Translations under genes and position numbers: made by a program | Origin: Neorhizobium galegae bv. officinalis | GTDB lineage: Bacteria; Pseudomonadota; Alphaproteobacteria; Rhizobiales; Rhizobiaceae | Assembly: GCA_000985875.1 (NCBI GenBank) | Contig: CCRI01000030.1 | Span: forward strand, 1 to 38,970 | Direction of reading: 5' to 3' | Length of the DNA stretch: 38,970 nucleotides | Notes under the pieces: generated by a model | What the model was told of the DNA's origin: nothing | What the model saw: only the letters and a program-made list of their open reading frames with translations | The model's database searches: none | Part shown: positions 23,212 to 30,041 of the stretch, in pieces | Position numbering within the stretch: the first letter of the stretch is position 1 | Layout: each line of letters starts with the position of its first letter

Positions 23212-23999
23212 GGGCGCGCGCCGTCTGCGGGGTGATCGAAGAGCGGGCGGACTTCCCATCCTTCGGCCGCTTTCTGTTTCGCCAAGCGCTCATCGTGGGT
23301 CTCTGTCCAGTTGGTTGGACCGTCTTTCGGATAAACCCAACGGAAGCGCCATGCCGCCGCCCTAGTCTCGGGAGATGGGTTAGCAGCTGCAACGACATCC
23401 TCAGTGATCAGGCGGACGTTGTTGACGGAGTAGTGGCCTTTGCCATTCGGGAAGGGTTTGCCGACGTATGTTTCCCTGTAATAAGCCGCGACTTTTTCCG
23501 CGTCTTCGCGGGCCATCCAGTCAACGCACATGATACTGCTGTGCCCGTTTTCATCGTCCGCTGCGACATTGTAGCGACGTGACGTCGAAACCTCGTGCGT
23601 CAAATCGTTGGCGCCGGCTGGCGCGCGGGTCAGCAGCGAAAGTAAGCGGTCCGCTTGGTGTTCCTCTCGCTGGCCATGGTCGGACGACTTCCAATCAACC
23701 GCACCGTCGATAAGCGCCTCGATTATTTCAGCGCGGCTCGGGTGCCCATTCTTCTGGGGCGGTGTGCCGCCAAGATCAGGATGCTGCTTGATGGCGTCCT
23801 CGCAGGCCGCATCGGCACAACACCCGCAATCGGGATAGCCGCAACCGATCTCGCCCTTCACGACCTTGACCGCGAGAGCGACCATCAGTTCGCTGACAGA
23901 GTGGAATGAAAACTTGTCGCCCGGCTTCCACCCGGTCAGCTTGAGCAATTCGATCGAAGACTCTTTTAGGGTCTCGCGCGTTGTTTCGATGCTATGCAT
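23208..23999 (-). CDS. Hypothetical early-left protein
   Basis: A 263-residue protein, start at ATG 23999 (MHSIETTRETLKESS..); the open frame runs further upstream into the Lar-like gene but those codons are ignored. It has a 'GCGYPDCGCCADAACEDAI' cluster (Cys-rich, residues about 50-70) and later 'NVAADDENGHSSIMCVDWMAREDAEKVAAYYRETY', 'RAAAWRFRWVYPKDGPTNWTETHDERLA'. No family recognised. It overlaps neighbours on both sides. Confidence 0.65.
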   Translation of the reverse strand: MHSIETTRETLKESSIELLKLTGWKPGDKFSFHSVSELMVALAVKVVKGEIGCGYPDCGCCADAACEDAIKQHPDLGGTPPQKNGHPSRAEIIEALIDGAVDWKSSDHGQREEHQADRLLSLLTRAPAGANDLTHEVSTSRRYNVAADDENGHSSIMCVDWMAREDAEKVAAYYRETYVGKPFPNGKGHYSVNNVRLITEDVVAAANPSPETRAAAWRFRWVYPKDGPTNWTETHDERLAKQKAAEGWEVRPLFDHPADGARP

Positions 24000-24210
24000 T
24001 GGCCGCGCCCTCCGTGGTGGCGGCATACGACGCCTTGGCAGCCTCATATCCAGCATTGTGCTGACGGGCTGCGTCGATCCGGTTTCCTGCGCCTGGTCCG
24101 AGATACTGGCACTCGTCGCATTCGACGTGTTGCCAGCCGTGTTCATATTTGTAGATCGGGAGATCGGTTTCGCCGCACTTCGGGCACGGCTTCAACTTCT
24201 GGATCGTCAT
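23992..24210 (-). CDS. Lar-like restriction-alleviation zinc-ribbon protein
   Basis: A 72-residue protein with 'LKPCPKCGETDLPIYKYEHGWQHVECDECQYLGPGAGNRIDAARQHN'. Two CxxC pairs and 'ECDEC...GPG....EAI...N' are the pattern of the Lar family (PF14354), small phage proteins known to weaken host type I restriction. The assignment is by pattern; many zinc-ribbon proteins of this kind have no tested role. It overlaps its upstream neighbour by 4 bases. Confidence 0.7.
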   Translation of the reverse strand: MTIQKLKPCPKCGETDLPIYKYEHGWQHVECDECQYLGPGAGNRIDAARQHNAGYEAAKASYAATTEGAANA

Positions 24211-25223
24211 TCTGCCGAGCCCTCCGAGGTGAGGGCGGCGCGATCAAGCGCTACGGTGATGTGACGATGCGCAACTGCTTCAAGATCCTGAACCGTGATC
24301 AGAATGGTATCGTCGTCATCTGGATTGGGCGTATCGTCCAACTCGCAAGCCGCCAAGACAATTGCCTTAGCGATCTTGTCGGCGTCGAGCCCCGTCGATC
24401 CCGGTTCGGGCGCTTCGTTCCCGTTGAACTCACCGTCTTCGGTCGGAAGGAACTGCCCCCGCTTTTGTGTCTGGGGTGATGGGATCGCTGCTGCATATGC
24501 CGGCGGCTCAAAGTCCATTTCCGTGAACCAAACATGCCCGCCGTCCAAGTCGTCCACCCGGCGGCCGGTCATTTCCGCGCGGGCATAGCGCGCCTGCAAG
24601 CACTTCGCCTGCCAATCTTCCGGAGTTGCGTCGTCCTCTAGCCCGACTTCCTTACGGATGATGTTGGTGAACTTTGCAGCTTCCTCATTCAGTGAAGCTA
24701 TGCCCGCATGAAGCGATTTCTTGCGGCCCGGCAGGAGGAAGCATGTAGCTTCGAGCAGATAGGCCCTTATCGGCGTCCGGGGCGGCGGGGCTGAAGCCTG
24801 TTCAAGCAGCTCGTGCCGGTGCGCATTCACTTTGCCTGCGGCCAGCTCCGCTTGCTGCCATGCGGACAGCAGCCGTTCGACGATCTGCTGTCCGGCGTCG
24901 TCGTCCTTGTCGCCGTACTCGTCATTGCGGTAGTTGAGGGCCGTATAGATCAAATCTTGATCGTCAGGCTTCCATTCGACATTCCGCGTGGGGCCGGCAA
25001 ACGTGGACCAATCGAGGGGATGCTCACGAAGGGTGGGCGGGGTAGGGCGCAAGGCCATCGCATGCGCCTCAAACGCGGTTTCCAAAACGGACTGATACCG
25101 GCCAAGATTGCCTTTTTGCAGGATAAGCATTCCGACGACGCGGCTTGCGATGGTTGCGAAATCGAGGCCAGTCATATGCCTTGCCATGTTGGCGATGATC
25201 GTCGCGCGATAGTCCTTGTTCAT
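24207..25223 (-). CDS. Hypothetical early-left protein, large
   Basis: A 338-residue protein. ATG 25223 is preceded by GAGGA at a good distance; ATG 25241, six codons earlier, overlaps the upstream stop (ATGA) and is the alternative. The N-terminal part is helical (ATIIANMARHMTGLDFATIASRVVGML), the centre has many charged residues, and the C-terminal third includes 'ADKIAKAIVLAACELDDTPNPDDDDTILITVQDLEAVAHRHI'. No family recognised. It is likely a regulator of host takeover, as in many early-left operons. Confidence 0.65.
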   Translation of the reverse strand: MNKDYRATIIANMARHMTGLDFATIASRVVGMLILQKGNLGRYQSVLETAFEAHAMALRPTPPTLREHPLDWSTFAGPTRNVEWKPDDQDLIYTALNYRNDEYGDKDDDAGQQIVERLLSAWQQAELAAGKVNAHRHELLEQASAPPPRTPIRAYLLEATCFLLPGRKKSLHAGIASLNEEAAKFTNIIRKEVGLEDDATPEDWQAKCLQARYARAEMTGRRVDDLDGGHVWFTEMDFEPPAYAAAIPSPQTQKRGQFLPTEDGEFNGNEAPEPGSTGLDADKIAKAIVLAACELDDTPNPDDDDTILITVQDLEAVAHRHITVALDRAALTSEGSAE

Positions 25224-25237
25224 GGTCGCTTCCTCGC

Positions 25238-25651
25238 TCATATCCAGCCCATCAGTTCATGTTTGAGATCAGCCCAAATCGCGCTGTACCGCTGTGAATC
25301 GTCTTCCTCGGTCAGGCATTCGATCGCCATCTTGGCGGCGTCCAGAAGCTTTTCGATCACCTCGACGTCGCCGAACGGGCCGTGGATATCGCGGCCCTCG
25401 CGGGCGAAGCGCAGTAGCTCGGTTGCGGCTTCCGTTGCCTGATGGGCGGCCGTGATCGCCAACGTCCTGGGGTCGGAGGCGACAAGCGTTTCGGTCTCGG
25501 AATGGGGTGCGGGCATCACGGCCGATGCGGCATCCTGCCAACGCGCCTGAGTGCCAGCGGGCAGGTTTTCCCAATCGGCATGATATTCGCTGCGCATGAA
25601 CCGCTCATAGAGAACTTTGCCCCGTTCCGCGGTCGATAGGTTGTCTGTCAT
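25238..25651 (-). CDS. Hypothetical early-left protein
   Basis: A 137-residue acidic, mostly helical protein (MTDNLSTAERGKVLYERFMRSEYHADW..). Its ATG at 25651 overlaps the stop of the 27-codon peptide upstream, and its stop is close to the next gene start. A GGAG lies upstream. The helical C-terminus (EVIEKLLDAAKMAIECLTEEDDSQRY) suggests a small partner protein. No family recognised. Confidence 0.65.
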   Translation of the reverse strand: MTDNLSTAERGKVLYERFMRSEYHADWENLPAGTQARWQDAASAVMPAPHSETETLVASDPRTLAITAAHQATEAATELLRFAREGRDIHGPFGDVEVIEKLLDAAKMAIECLTEEDDSQRYSAIWADLKHELMGWI

Positions 25652-25731
25652 GCCAATAGTCTCCAGACGATGAAGCCGACCGCTGCCCAAAGGACGAAGT
25701 GCGGCGGGCTGTACGGGTTCGGGGTGGTCAC
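25648..25731 (-). CDS. 27-residue membrane peptide coupled to both neighbours
   Basis: GTG 25731 opens a 27-codon frame: a Pro-rich start (TTPNPYSPPH) and one membrane-like segment (FVLWAAVGFIVWRLLA). Its GTG overlaps the stop of the HD-type gene (GTGA) and its stop overlaps the ATG of the next gene (ATGA). This double coupling and the hydrophobic stretch, in a spot otherwise left empty, argue for a real gene. Function unknown. Confidence 0.5.
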   Translation of the reverse strand: MTTPNPYSPPHFVLWAAVGFIVWRLLA

Positions 25732-26297
25732 GATCTCAGGGTGTGGTAGGTGGCGAGGAAGGTATCGGCCGCGAAATGCGGGTCCTGCCACGGGATGATT
25801 TCAGCCTCGAAAGGTTCGGCCGTGCCGGTCCATTCCTCGCCTTTCCAAGGCAGTCGGCCGCGGCGCTCTGTTGCGAGCATGCGCATATCCAGAAGCTTGA
25901 GCGCGGCCGGATCGGGGCTGGAGGCATCAAAGCGGCGAAGGCCGGCGGCTTCGCATCGCTTCTCGACCCGCTTGTAATCGGGGCAAAGGGACTTGAGCGG
26001 CGCGGTCATGTCGAGACACGTCGCCTCGCCGACCTCGTGCATGAGGGCGGCGAACTTCAATCCCGGCGGCGCGTGATCGGCCATGATGACGCAATGTTGC
26101 GCTATGGGATAATAGACCCGGCGGCCGGTGCGCCGGCTGACGCACTGGCCGGCAAAGCGGCTACTGAAGGCGAGGCCATATGCCACGTCTTCAATCATCA
26201 GCTCGGCGGCTTCCGGGTTCTCATAGTCGAAATAGGTGCCCGACCCCAAAAGGATGGTCGGGCCAATGATGCTGCGAATCGAACTAGCGGCGTTCAT
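25728..26297 (-). CDS. HD-domain phosphohydrolase (YfbR-like nucleotidase)
   Basis: A 189-residue protein of the small HD-hydrolase type. It starts 'IIGPTILLGSGTYFDYENPEA', then 'VYYPIAQHCVIMADHAP' with His68, 'ALMHEVGEATCLDMTAPLKS' with His87-Glu88 where HD is usual, and Asp96 plus a late Asp137. YfbR relatives remove phosphate from deoxynucleotide monophosphates, a way for phages to alter nucleotide pools. The Glu in place of Asp is conservative but may weaken metal binding. Start ATG 26297. Confidence 0.75.
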   Translation of the reverse strand: MNAASSIRSIIGPTILLGSGTYFDYENPEAAELMIEDVAYGLAFSSRFAGQCVSRRTGRRVYYPIAQHCVIMADHAPPGLKFAALMHEVGEATCLDMTAPLKSLCPDYKRVEKRCEAAGLRRFDASSPDPAALKLLDMRMLATERRGRLPWKGEEWTGTAEPFEAEIIPWQDPHFAADTFLATYHTLRS

Positions 26298-26310
26298 GCG
26301 GCGGGTCCGG

Positions 26311-26490
26311 TCAGGCTGCGCGCTGGGAAAGGCTGTTGGCCTCGGCGCGAGCTGGCCCGCTGAAGGTGTCAACTTCGTTCTGCGAGAACTGGAGCAGCAG
26401 GGTTTCCCGTGTGCAGTTGTCGCCATGTTCGCGCATATACGCCGCCATTTCGCTGACGACGCGGGTTCGTTCGGACTTGTTGATTTTCAT
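26311..26490 (-). CDS. First gene of the early-left operon, small basic protein
   Basis: A 59-residue protein (MKINKSERTRVVSEMAAYMREHGDNCTRETLLLQFSQ..). ATG 26490 has a GGGAG site. The helical 'CTRETLLLQFSQNEVDTF' might be part of a helix-turn-helix, but it is not convincing. It is the first gene downstream of the early-left promoter and so is expected to be expressed at once after infection or induction. Function unknown. Confidence 0.65.
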   Translation of the reverse strand: MKINKSERTRVVSEMAAYMREHGDNCTRETLLLQFSQNEVDTFSGPARAEANSLSQRAA

Positions 26491-26539
26491 TTTGGTTGCT
26501 CCCGAAAAAAGGGAGGCACGTGTTTGCGCCGTCCCGTAT

Positions 26540-26561
26540 CGTTCCCAGATCAATGGGAACG
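26540..26561. repeat. 8-bp inverted repeat in the early-left leader
   Basis: CGTTCCCA and TGGGAACG flank 6 bases (GATCAA). It is in the transcribed leader about 50 bases before the first gene's ATG and 10 bases after the promoter -10. A second operator (for example of the Cro-like protein) or an RNA hairpin for antitermination are both possible. Confidence 0.5.
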
Positions 26562-26568
26562 TTCGGGC

Positions 26569-26610
26569 AACATAGATAGGGATGTATCCCTAAGTCAAGG
26601 GACGCATCCC
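26569..26610 (-). promoter_or_regulatory. Early-left promoter (P_L-like) with two repressor operators
   Basis: On the minus strand the -35 is TTGACT (26598-26593) and the -10 TATGTT (26574-26569), 18 bases apart. Operator GGGATACATCCC (26590-26579) lies between them and GGGATGCGTCCC (26610-26599) ends right before the -35. The sequence 'GGGATGNGTCCCTTGAC' is the same as in the promoter on the other side of the repressor gene. Confidence 0.82.
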
Positions 26611-26625
26611 GATATCAAAGCAAAT

Positions 26626-26651
26626 AAAAAGCCGCCTCGCGTGGGGCGGCC
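26626..26651 (-). terminator. Terminator of the repressor gene
   Basis: GCCGCC (26631-26636) and GGCGGC (26645-26650) pair; on the minus strand a T-run follows (TTTTTATTTG). It is about 25 bases past the repressor stop (26674) and stops its transcript before the early-left promoter. Confidence 0.75.
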
Positions 26652-26673
26652 TTCAAAGTGATTCGCTTTAGGA

Positions 26674-27357
26674 TCAAATTTCCGTTCTGCGATAAGACCC
26701 GGTAACGATCCCTCGAATGACGATCTCGGTTGATCCGTCGCCATCTATGGGAATGGGTTGGTGCTTCGGATTCGAGCTTCGCGGGCAAAGCATCAACTGC
26801 CCGTCGATCAGATCAATTCGTTTCAATGTCGTCTCGACTAGGTGGCCGTTCCTGCGCTCTACATGAACGGTCAAGCCGGCTCTAACCGGTATTCCGCTTT
26901 CGTAGAAATCAACGCACGATACGTACGTCCCATCCGGATATTCCAAGTCCATGGAATCACCGATCACCTTTAGGCCGTACTGTTTCGCCCTGGGAAAGCG
27001 GGTATCGCGGGCCACCGGAATGACCTCAAAATTCTCATAATCGTCATCGAACAATGTTGTGTCCAGCCATGCGCCTGCTTGAATAACGCCTTTGACAGCC
27101 ATGTTAGTCAATTCAAGGCGTGGGTCCGGACCAGTGTCTTTGTCCGGATCGAAAGAGCTACTGGTAAACCAATCAATGGTTGTTTCAAGAGCGATGGCGA
27201 GTTTTTCGAGGTTTTCAGCAGTTGGCTTTCGAGATTTCCCGCGCAGGATATCGCGCACGTAGCTCGGGCTTAGTCCTGCCTTTAGGGCAGCCTCATGGGG
27301 ATTGAGACCGACCATGTCCAGGCGGATTTTCAGGCGCTTTTGAAGTGATGTTTCCAT
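26674..27357 (-). CDS. CI/LexA-type prophage repressor (HTH + S24 domain)
   Basis: A 227-residue repressor, start at ATG 27357; a TTG start at 27393 would add 12 residues. Residues about 5-60 are an HTH ('LKAGLSPSYVRDILRGKSRKPTAENLEKLA'). The hinge has Ala94-Gly95 (VIQAGAW), a possible RecA-stimulated cut site. The protease domain has Ser135 in GDSM and Lys179 in TTLKRI, so it should self-cleave in the SOS response. It lies between the two operator-carrying promoters, as in lambda-like switches. It is the master regulator of lysogeny. Confidence 0.93.
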   Translation of the reverse strand: METSLQKRLKIRLDMVGLNPHEAALKAGLSPSYVRDILRGKSRKPTAENLEKLAIALETTIDWFTSSSFDPDKDTGPDPRLELTNMAVKGVIQAGAWLDTTLFDDDYENFEVIPVARDTRFPRAKQYGLKVIGDSMDLEYPDGTYVSCVDFYESGIPVRAGLTVHVERRNGHLVETTLKRIDLIDGQLMLCPRSSNPKHQPIPIDGDGSTEIVIRGIVTGSYRRTEI

Positions 27358-27394
27358 CGCTTCTTTTACGATTGGGGATGATATTGCGTCCAAC

Positions 27395-27435
27395 GGGATG
27401 TGTCCCTTGACAATTCGGGATTCGTCCCGAATATG
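27395..27435 (+). promoter_or_regulatory. Early-right promoter (P_R-like) with two repressor operators
   Basis: Operators GGGATGTGTCCC (27395-27406) and GGGATTCGTCCC (27417-27428) flank or lie inside a promoter with -35 TTGACA (27407-27412), a 17-base spacer and -10 AATATG (27430-27435). Layout is a mirror image of the early-left promoter. The first operator also covers the region upstream of the repressor gene, so it could tune the repressor's own promoter. Confidence 0.85.
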
Positions 27436-27441
27436 ACCGAC

Positions 27442-27678
27442 ATGTCGAGCGAAGTAGTAATCAGAGAGGATGATGTTCGGGCTTGCCTATTGGCGAGGGC
27501 GAACCGCTATGCGGAAGATGCCCACACAAGTTTATCGGCGATCGGTATTGCCGCTGTTGGTGACAGCAAGTTCCTGTCCCGGGTTCAATCCGGGTTGAAC
27601 TTCAACATCAAAACGTATCAGCGCGTCATGGATTGGCTCGACGAGGCGGAATCCGCCGTAAGGGTCGATGCTTCATGA
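27442..27678 (+). CDS. Cro-like small DNA-binding protein
   Basis: A 78-residue protein (MSSEVVIREDDVRAC..). The first start position is 27433, but the -10 at 27430-27435 predicts transcription to begin near 27442, exactly at this ATG, so the mRNA may be leaderless. The core 'LSAIGIAAVGDSKFLSRVQSGLNFNIKTYQRVMDWLDE' resembles a group of small helix-turn-helix proteins found as the first gene opposite CI in alphaproteobacterial phages. It should bind the same operators and favour lytic growth. Confidence 0.68.
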   Translation: MSSEVVIREDDVRACLLARANRYAEDAHTSLSAIGIAAVGDSKFLSRVQSGLNFNIKTYQRVMDWLDEAESAVRVDAS

Positions 27679-27687
27679 AATCAGCTT

Positions 27688-27775
27688 GCCTGCCCGTGTC
27701 TCCTCCCAGCGGGCGGGCCTTTCGCGCCGGGGCGACGCAAGCGCTTTGTTTGCGTAGCGGACCCGCCCCGGCGCG
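27688..27775. repeat. Two consecutive hairpins after the cro-like gene
   Basis: First stem: GCCTGCCCG (27688-27696) with CGGGCGGGC (27710-27718), followed by CTTTCG. Second stem: perfect 12-bp CGCGCCGGGGCG (27723-27734) with CGCCCCGGCGCG (27764-27775), with an inner ACGCAA/TTGCGT pair (27735-27740, 27750-27755). TTTGCGT recurs three times in this stretch. Neither has a good T-run; it may act as a pause, antitermination or origin-like structure. No gene is seen in 27679-27907. Confidence 0.6.
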
Positions 27776-27907
27776 CTGTGTTTGCGTCATCTCATCGGCT
27801 CCTTTGAGAGGGTCGTTGTTAAGCTGAATGCCAACGTAGCGCGGGGCTGCTTGCCATTCACTGAATCATTTTCCGAAAAATTTTCACCGAACTTCACGGG
27901 GGTTTTC

Positions 27908-28381
27908 GTGCGTCCTTTTTCTGTAGGGGTCTATCTCTCGCTTACCTACGCCATCACGGCCGCCTATGAGCGCGTTGGCGGCGTTACCAAATTTGCCGGC
28001 AAGACACGGCCGAAGCTCTCGACGCTTTCCAAATACGGATCAACCGGCCGGGATAACTCCGAAACGGTCATGCCGATCGACGTCGCTGTCGACCTGGACA
28101 AGGCGATCGGACAGCCAATCGTGACCGCAAAGATGGCTGAAATTCTCGGCTACGATCTGGTTCCGAAAATCACAGTCACCCGGGTTGCGCGCCGCTTGTC
28201 CGAAGGCGATGCCCTCGACGTGATGAGCGAGGCGATGGATTTCGCCCGGGCGCTACGGGATGCCATTTCAGACGGGCAGGTTTGTCGCACCGACCGGATG
28301 CGGATCGAACGGGAATGGTTCGACCTCAAGCACGAAATCGACGAAGCGCTGATCAATGCGGGGGTGCTGACGACATGCTGA
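27908..28381 (+). CDS. CII-position regulator, hypothetical
   Basis: A 157-residue protein starting at GTG 27908, which follows a GGGGG at a good distance; the open frame runs upstream to 27782, through the hairpins, so the longer version is unlikely. 'AITAAYERVGGVTKFAGKTRPKLSTLSKYGSTGRDNSETVMPIDVAVDLDKAIGQPIVTAKMAEILGYDLV' is like the DNA-binding, CII-like proteins that follow Cro in many phages. A C-terminal helical region follows. Function is inferred. Confidence 0.65.
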   Translation: MRPFSVGVYLSLTYAITAAYERVGGVTKFAGKTRPKLSTLSKYGSTGRDNSETVMPIDVAVDLDKAIGQPIVTAKMAEILGYDLVPKITVTRVARRLSEGDALDVMSEAMDFARALRDAISDGQVCRTDRMRIEREWFDLKHEIDEALINAGVLTTC

Positions 28382-28635
28382 ACCGCAAAGATAGCGAATT
28401 CGTGCCCGCCCTGGTCATTACCGTTCCCCTGGAGGATCGCGACCGGGCATTCCTGCGCATGCTGCGGACTGTGGCCGGCGGCCGTATGCAGCTCATCACC
28501 TTACCTCACAAGAAGAGCGCCGCCGCCTGCGAAGTGGCTGGTTATGTGCGGATCTCCGATGAAGGGCGATGCAAGATCGTCACCATAACGTCGCGCGACC
28601 AAGCGTACCTCGACCGGCTGATGAGGGCGCATTGA
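28375..28635 (+). CDS. Hypothetical early-right protein
   Basis: An 86-residue protein starting at ATG 28375, overlapping the gene before by 7 bases. 'LEDRDRAFLRMLRTVAGGRMQLITLPHKKSAAACEVAGYVRISDEGRCKIVTITSRDQAYLDRL' could be a small winged-helix fold (helix, helix, then strand-turn-strand). The stop overlaps the next start (TGATG). Function unknown. Confidence 0.62.
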   Translation: MLNRKDSEFVPALVITVPLEDRDRAFLRMLRTVAGGRMQLITLPHKKSAAACEVAGYVRISDEGRCKIVTITSRDQAYLDRLMRAH

Positions 28636-30041
28636 TGAACATCGCCGTCCCGACTCCTGTTTCGCTCGAAAGGTTTGATGCGTCGTCGTTGGCGGCACGG
28701 ATCAACCAGGCGCAACACCTGTTTGCGGCCGGCGACATGCGCGCGGCCATGATCGCTGCCGAGGCTGTCTATGACGAGGCTAAGGCGGCACACGGGTTTG
28801 CGGCCCGCATGAAGGCAAGCGAAGGCGTGATTGCCAGCGCGCATGCCATGGTGGTTGAAGCCCTCGAAATCGGCAGCCTTGCCAAGGTGGCGCTCGCCAA
28901 CGAATACGACCAGGCGCAGGCCGCCGGTTTGGTGGCGCGCAAGGGTCGGCCTAAAAATGTCCCGGGCGAGGACATTTTGCAGCTTTCCCATTTCGGTATC
29001 GACAGGCGGGTCATTCTTGACGCCCGCAAGCTGCGCAATGCCGAGATTAAAAATCCGGGCCTTATCCGCAGCACGATCGCCGGGCTATCGGCTGAAGGTA
29101 TCCTGCCGACAAAGAGCAACTTGCGCGCCGCGATCGGCACGGCCTCGGCATCCAAAGAGCAGCGGGGCGACAATTTTTATCAGACGCCCGACGTGGCAAC
29201 CCTGACGCTGCTCGCGCATGAAAGCTTTTCCTCGACGATCTGGGAACCGGCCTGCGGTCATAACGCGGTCGGGCGGGTATTAGAGGCTCAGGGCTACAAC
29301 GTCATCCTGTCCGACCTTGTCGACCGGGGCACCATATCTGAAGCGGGCGACGTCCAGTCGGTCGGCGATTTCCTTTTCAGTGTTCCGGACCCGGAAGGCG
29401 AGGGGCCGGATATCGTGACGAACCCGCCTTATGGCGAGGTGCTGAACGCCTTCGTCGCGCATATCCTCAAGGTGCATAAACCGCGCAAGGTGGCCTTGCT
29501 TCTCAATCTCAACTTTCTCGCCGGCTTCGCGGACGATGACCGCAACTTCGTCATGGACGAATGCCCGCCGGCCCGCGTCTATGTGTTCAAGCGCCGCCTG
29601 CCGATGATGCATCGCGAGGGTTACGAAGGGCCGAAATCTTCCAGCCGCATGAACACGGCCTGGTTCGTCTGGGAACGACAGGAAGATGGCAGCTATGGCG
29701 ATACGACCGTCATTCGCCGGGTTGATTGGGCTGACTTCGTCGACAGCGATTCTCTAGAGCCGGGCGAGGGCGGGCATTGCCTCAGTATCCGTTTTGATGA
29801 CGCTCCGCGCACCACGCCGCGCCGCGAGCTGCATGAGCGGGTGGATATCGAGCGGGATCGAGCGAGGGATTGGATCGCCGGCAGAGCCGACTTTAGCCGG
29901 GCCGAACTGTGCGGAGGCATCGGCATTCGTGACACCACGGGAGAAGCTCTGATCGCCGAGTTTGTCGCGGCCGGCGTGATCTCTGCGGCCAGCGGGGCGG
30001 GTCGATCGGGACGTCATGCGGTGACGGCTGGGAGTGTTTGA
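28635..30041 (+). CDS. DNA N6-adenine methyltransferase-like protein
   Basis: A 468-residue protein. Residues 1-190 are helical with no known domain. The SAM-binding motif is WEPACGHNAVG at about 202-210 and the catalytic NPPY is at 263-266 (DIVTNPPYGEVLNAF). These are the features of class-beta-type N6-adenine methylases. A C-terminal 70-residue helical region may recognise DNA. No partner nuclease is seen, so it is an orphan. It could protect phage DNA from host cutting or mark it for replication or packaging. Confidence 0.8.
   Translation: MNIAVPTPVSLERFDASSLAARINQAQHLFAAGDMRAAMIAAEAVYDEAKAAHGFAARMKASEGVIASAHAMVVEALEIGSLAKVALANEYDQAQAAGLVARKGRPKNVPGEDILQLSHFGIDRRVILDARKLRNAEIKNPGLIRSTIAGLSAEGILPTKSNLRAAIGTASASKEQRGDNFYQTPDVATLTLLAHESFSSTIWEPACGHNAVGRVLEAQGYNVILSDLVDRGTISEAGDVQSVGDFLFSVPDPEGEGPDIVTNPPYGEVLNAFVAHILKVHKPRKVALLLNLNFLAGFADDDRNFVMDECPPARVYVFKRRLPMMHREGYEGPKSSSRMNTAWFVWERQEDGSYGDTTVIRRVDWADFVDSDSLEPGEGGHCLSIRFDDAPRTTPRRELHERVDIERDRARDWIAGRADFSRAELCGGIGIRDTTGEALIAEFVAAGVISAASGAGRSGRHAVTAGSV

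Noticed and set aside
23208..24146. Longer version of the early-left protein (start at 24146)
   Set aside because: The extra 49 residues lie inside the Lar-like gene, are low in conserved features (Ser/Thr/Arg-rich) and there is a suitable ATG at 23999 with a short overlap, as for its neighbours.
27782..27907. Upstream extension of the CII-position gene
   Set aside because: It begins right after the large hairpin and has no ribosome site. The GTG at 27908 has GGGGG at a proper distance and the family-like sequence starts there.
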